NCBI GenBank assembly: GCA_003695085.1
Contig: RFIV01000018.1
Coordinates: 1-14,052, forward strand
DNA length: 14,052 nt
Direction: 5' to 3'
Source: Gammaproteobacteria bacterium
Lineage (GTDB): Bacteria > Pseudomonadota > Gammaproteobacteria > Pseudomonadales > Oleiphilaceae
This document shows, one piece after another, positions 13,742-14,052 of this stretch; within the stretch, counting starts at the first letter, position 1; every line of letters begins with the position of its first letter. A program made the translations under genes and the position numbers. Below the pieces are notes generated by a model, which was given only the letters and a program-made list of their open reading frames with translations, was not told the origin of the DNA and searched no databases.

Positions 13742-14052
13742 ATGGCGGGCTCCCATGATTATGTAGCACTCGAATGGGTGCGCGGTGAACTGGACGACAC
13801 GCTCAAGCAGGCGCAACAGGCGCTGGAAGCGTACGCAGACAACATGGAGGACAGCTCCCGGCTTCGCTTTTGCCTGAACTATCTCCATCAGGTCCACGGC
13901 ACCTTGCAGATGGTGGAGTTCTATGGCGCCGCCCTGCTTGCCGAGGAGATGGAAAAGCTGGCGGATGCCATGCTGCAGGGCGAAGTGGCCCACCCGGAAG
14001 AGTGCATCGAAGTACTGATGCGGGGCATCCTGCAACTGCCCAACTACCTGGA
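13742..14052 (+). CDS. chpA: Chemosensory histidine kinase ChpA, N-terminal part (truncated by window end)
   Basis: Only the first 103 codons are in the window. They read as the ChpA N-terminus: HDYVALEWVRGELDDTLKQA near residue 5, then a helical phosphotransfer-like module with YLHQVHGTLQMVEFYGAALL (47-66) and EEMEKLADAML. His49 sits where the phosphorylated His of Hpt domains would be, but the HxLKG motif is HQVHG, so whether it can be phosphorylated is uncertain. From family knowledge, ChpA is a very large CheA-like hybrid kinase with several Hpt-like domains, a kinase core and a receiver, and it phosphorylates PilG and PilH. The ATG is preceded by GGAGAGGGT. The frame is open to the end of the window. 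Confidence 0.95.
   Translation, partial: MAGSHDYVALEWVRGELDDTLKQAQQALEAYADNMEDSSRLRFCLNYLHQVHGTLQMVEFYGAALLAEEMEKLADAMLQGEVAHPEECIEVLMRGILQLPNYL

Overview
The window looks like chromosomal core DNA from a gammaproteobacterium of the Pseudomonas/Oceanospirillales type. It has fairly high GC, genes are packed closely, and the order gshB-tonB-yqgE-ruvX-pyrR-pyrB-pyrC' diverging from pilG-pilH-pilI-pilJ-pilK-chpA is the arrangement known from Pseudomonas aeruginosa (PA0401-PA0413). The genus cannot be fixed from the sequence. No tRNA, rRNA, CRISPR array, insertion sequence or phage gene was seen.

Left block (1-1850, minus strand): a two-gene unit made of a lipoprotein with features compatible with a TRAP-associated TatT-like protein, followed by an exported solute-binding protein of the AdeT1/2 type that runs off the window edge. 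A small divergent gene for an HU/IHF-like DNA-bending protein (2047-2334, plus strand) lies next to it.

Middle block (2331-8993, minus strand): nine genes in one tight run, gshB -> tonB -> yqgE -> ruvX -> pyrR -> pyrB -> pyrC' -> marC -> a membrane-anchored helix-hairpin-helix protein. Junctions are overlaps of 1, 4, 4 and 8 nt or gaps of 1 to 29 nt, so a single operon with translational coupling is likely. It joins glutathione synthesis, a TonB energy transducer, a Holliday-junction resolvase-like protein and the aspartate transcarbamoylase complex. PyrC' has lost nearly all dihydroorotase metal ligands and should be the structural partner of PyrB. Its last gene converges on the HU-like gene and their stop codons overlap.

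Divergent control region (8994-9295): about 300 bp without a gene. It holds a plausible minus-strand promoter for gshB whose transcript would begin with an 8-bp hairpin, a perfect 7-bp inverted repeat abutting a TATAAA box on the pilG side, and a second 7-bp hairpin in the pilG leader.

Right block (9296-14052, plus strand): the Pil-Chp chemosensory cluster for type IV pilus twitching motility and surface signalling: response regulators PilG and PilH, adaptor PilI, receptor PilJ, methyltransferase PilK, and the first 103 codons of the histidine kinase ChpA. PilJ is expected to signal through PilI to ChpA, which phosphorylates PilG and PilH, while PilK methylates PilJ.

Most of the window is recognisable core biology. 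The least explained parts are the lipoprotein/solute-binding pair, the HhH membrane protein, the divergent HU paralogue and the structured control region between gshB and pilG.
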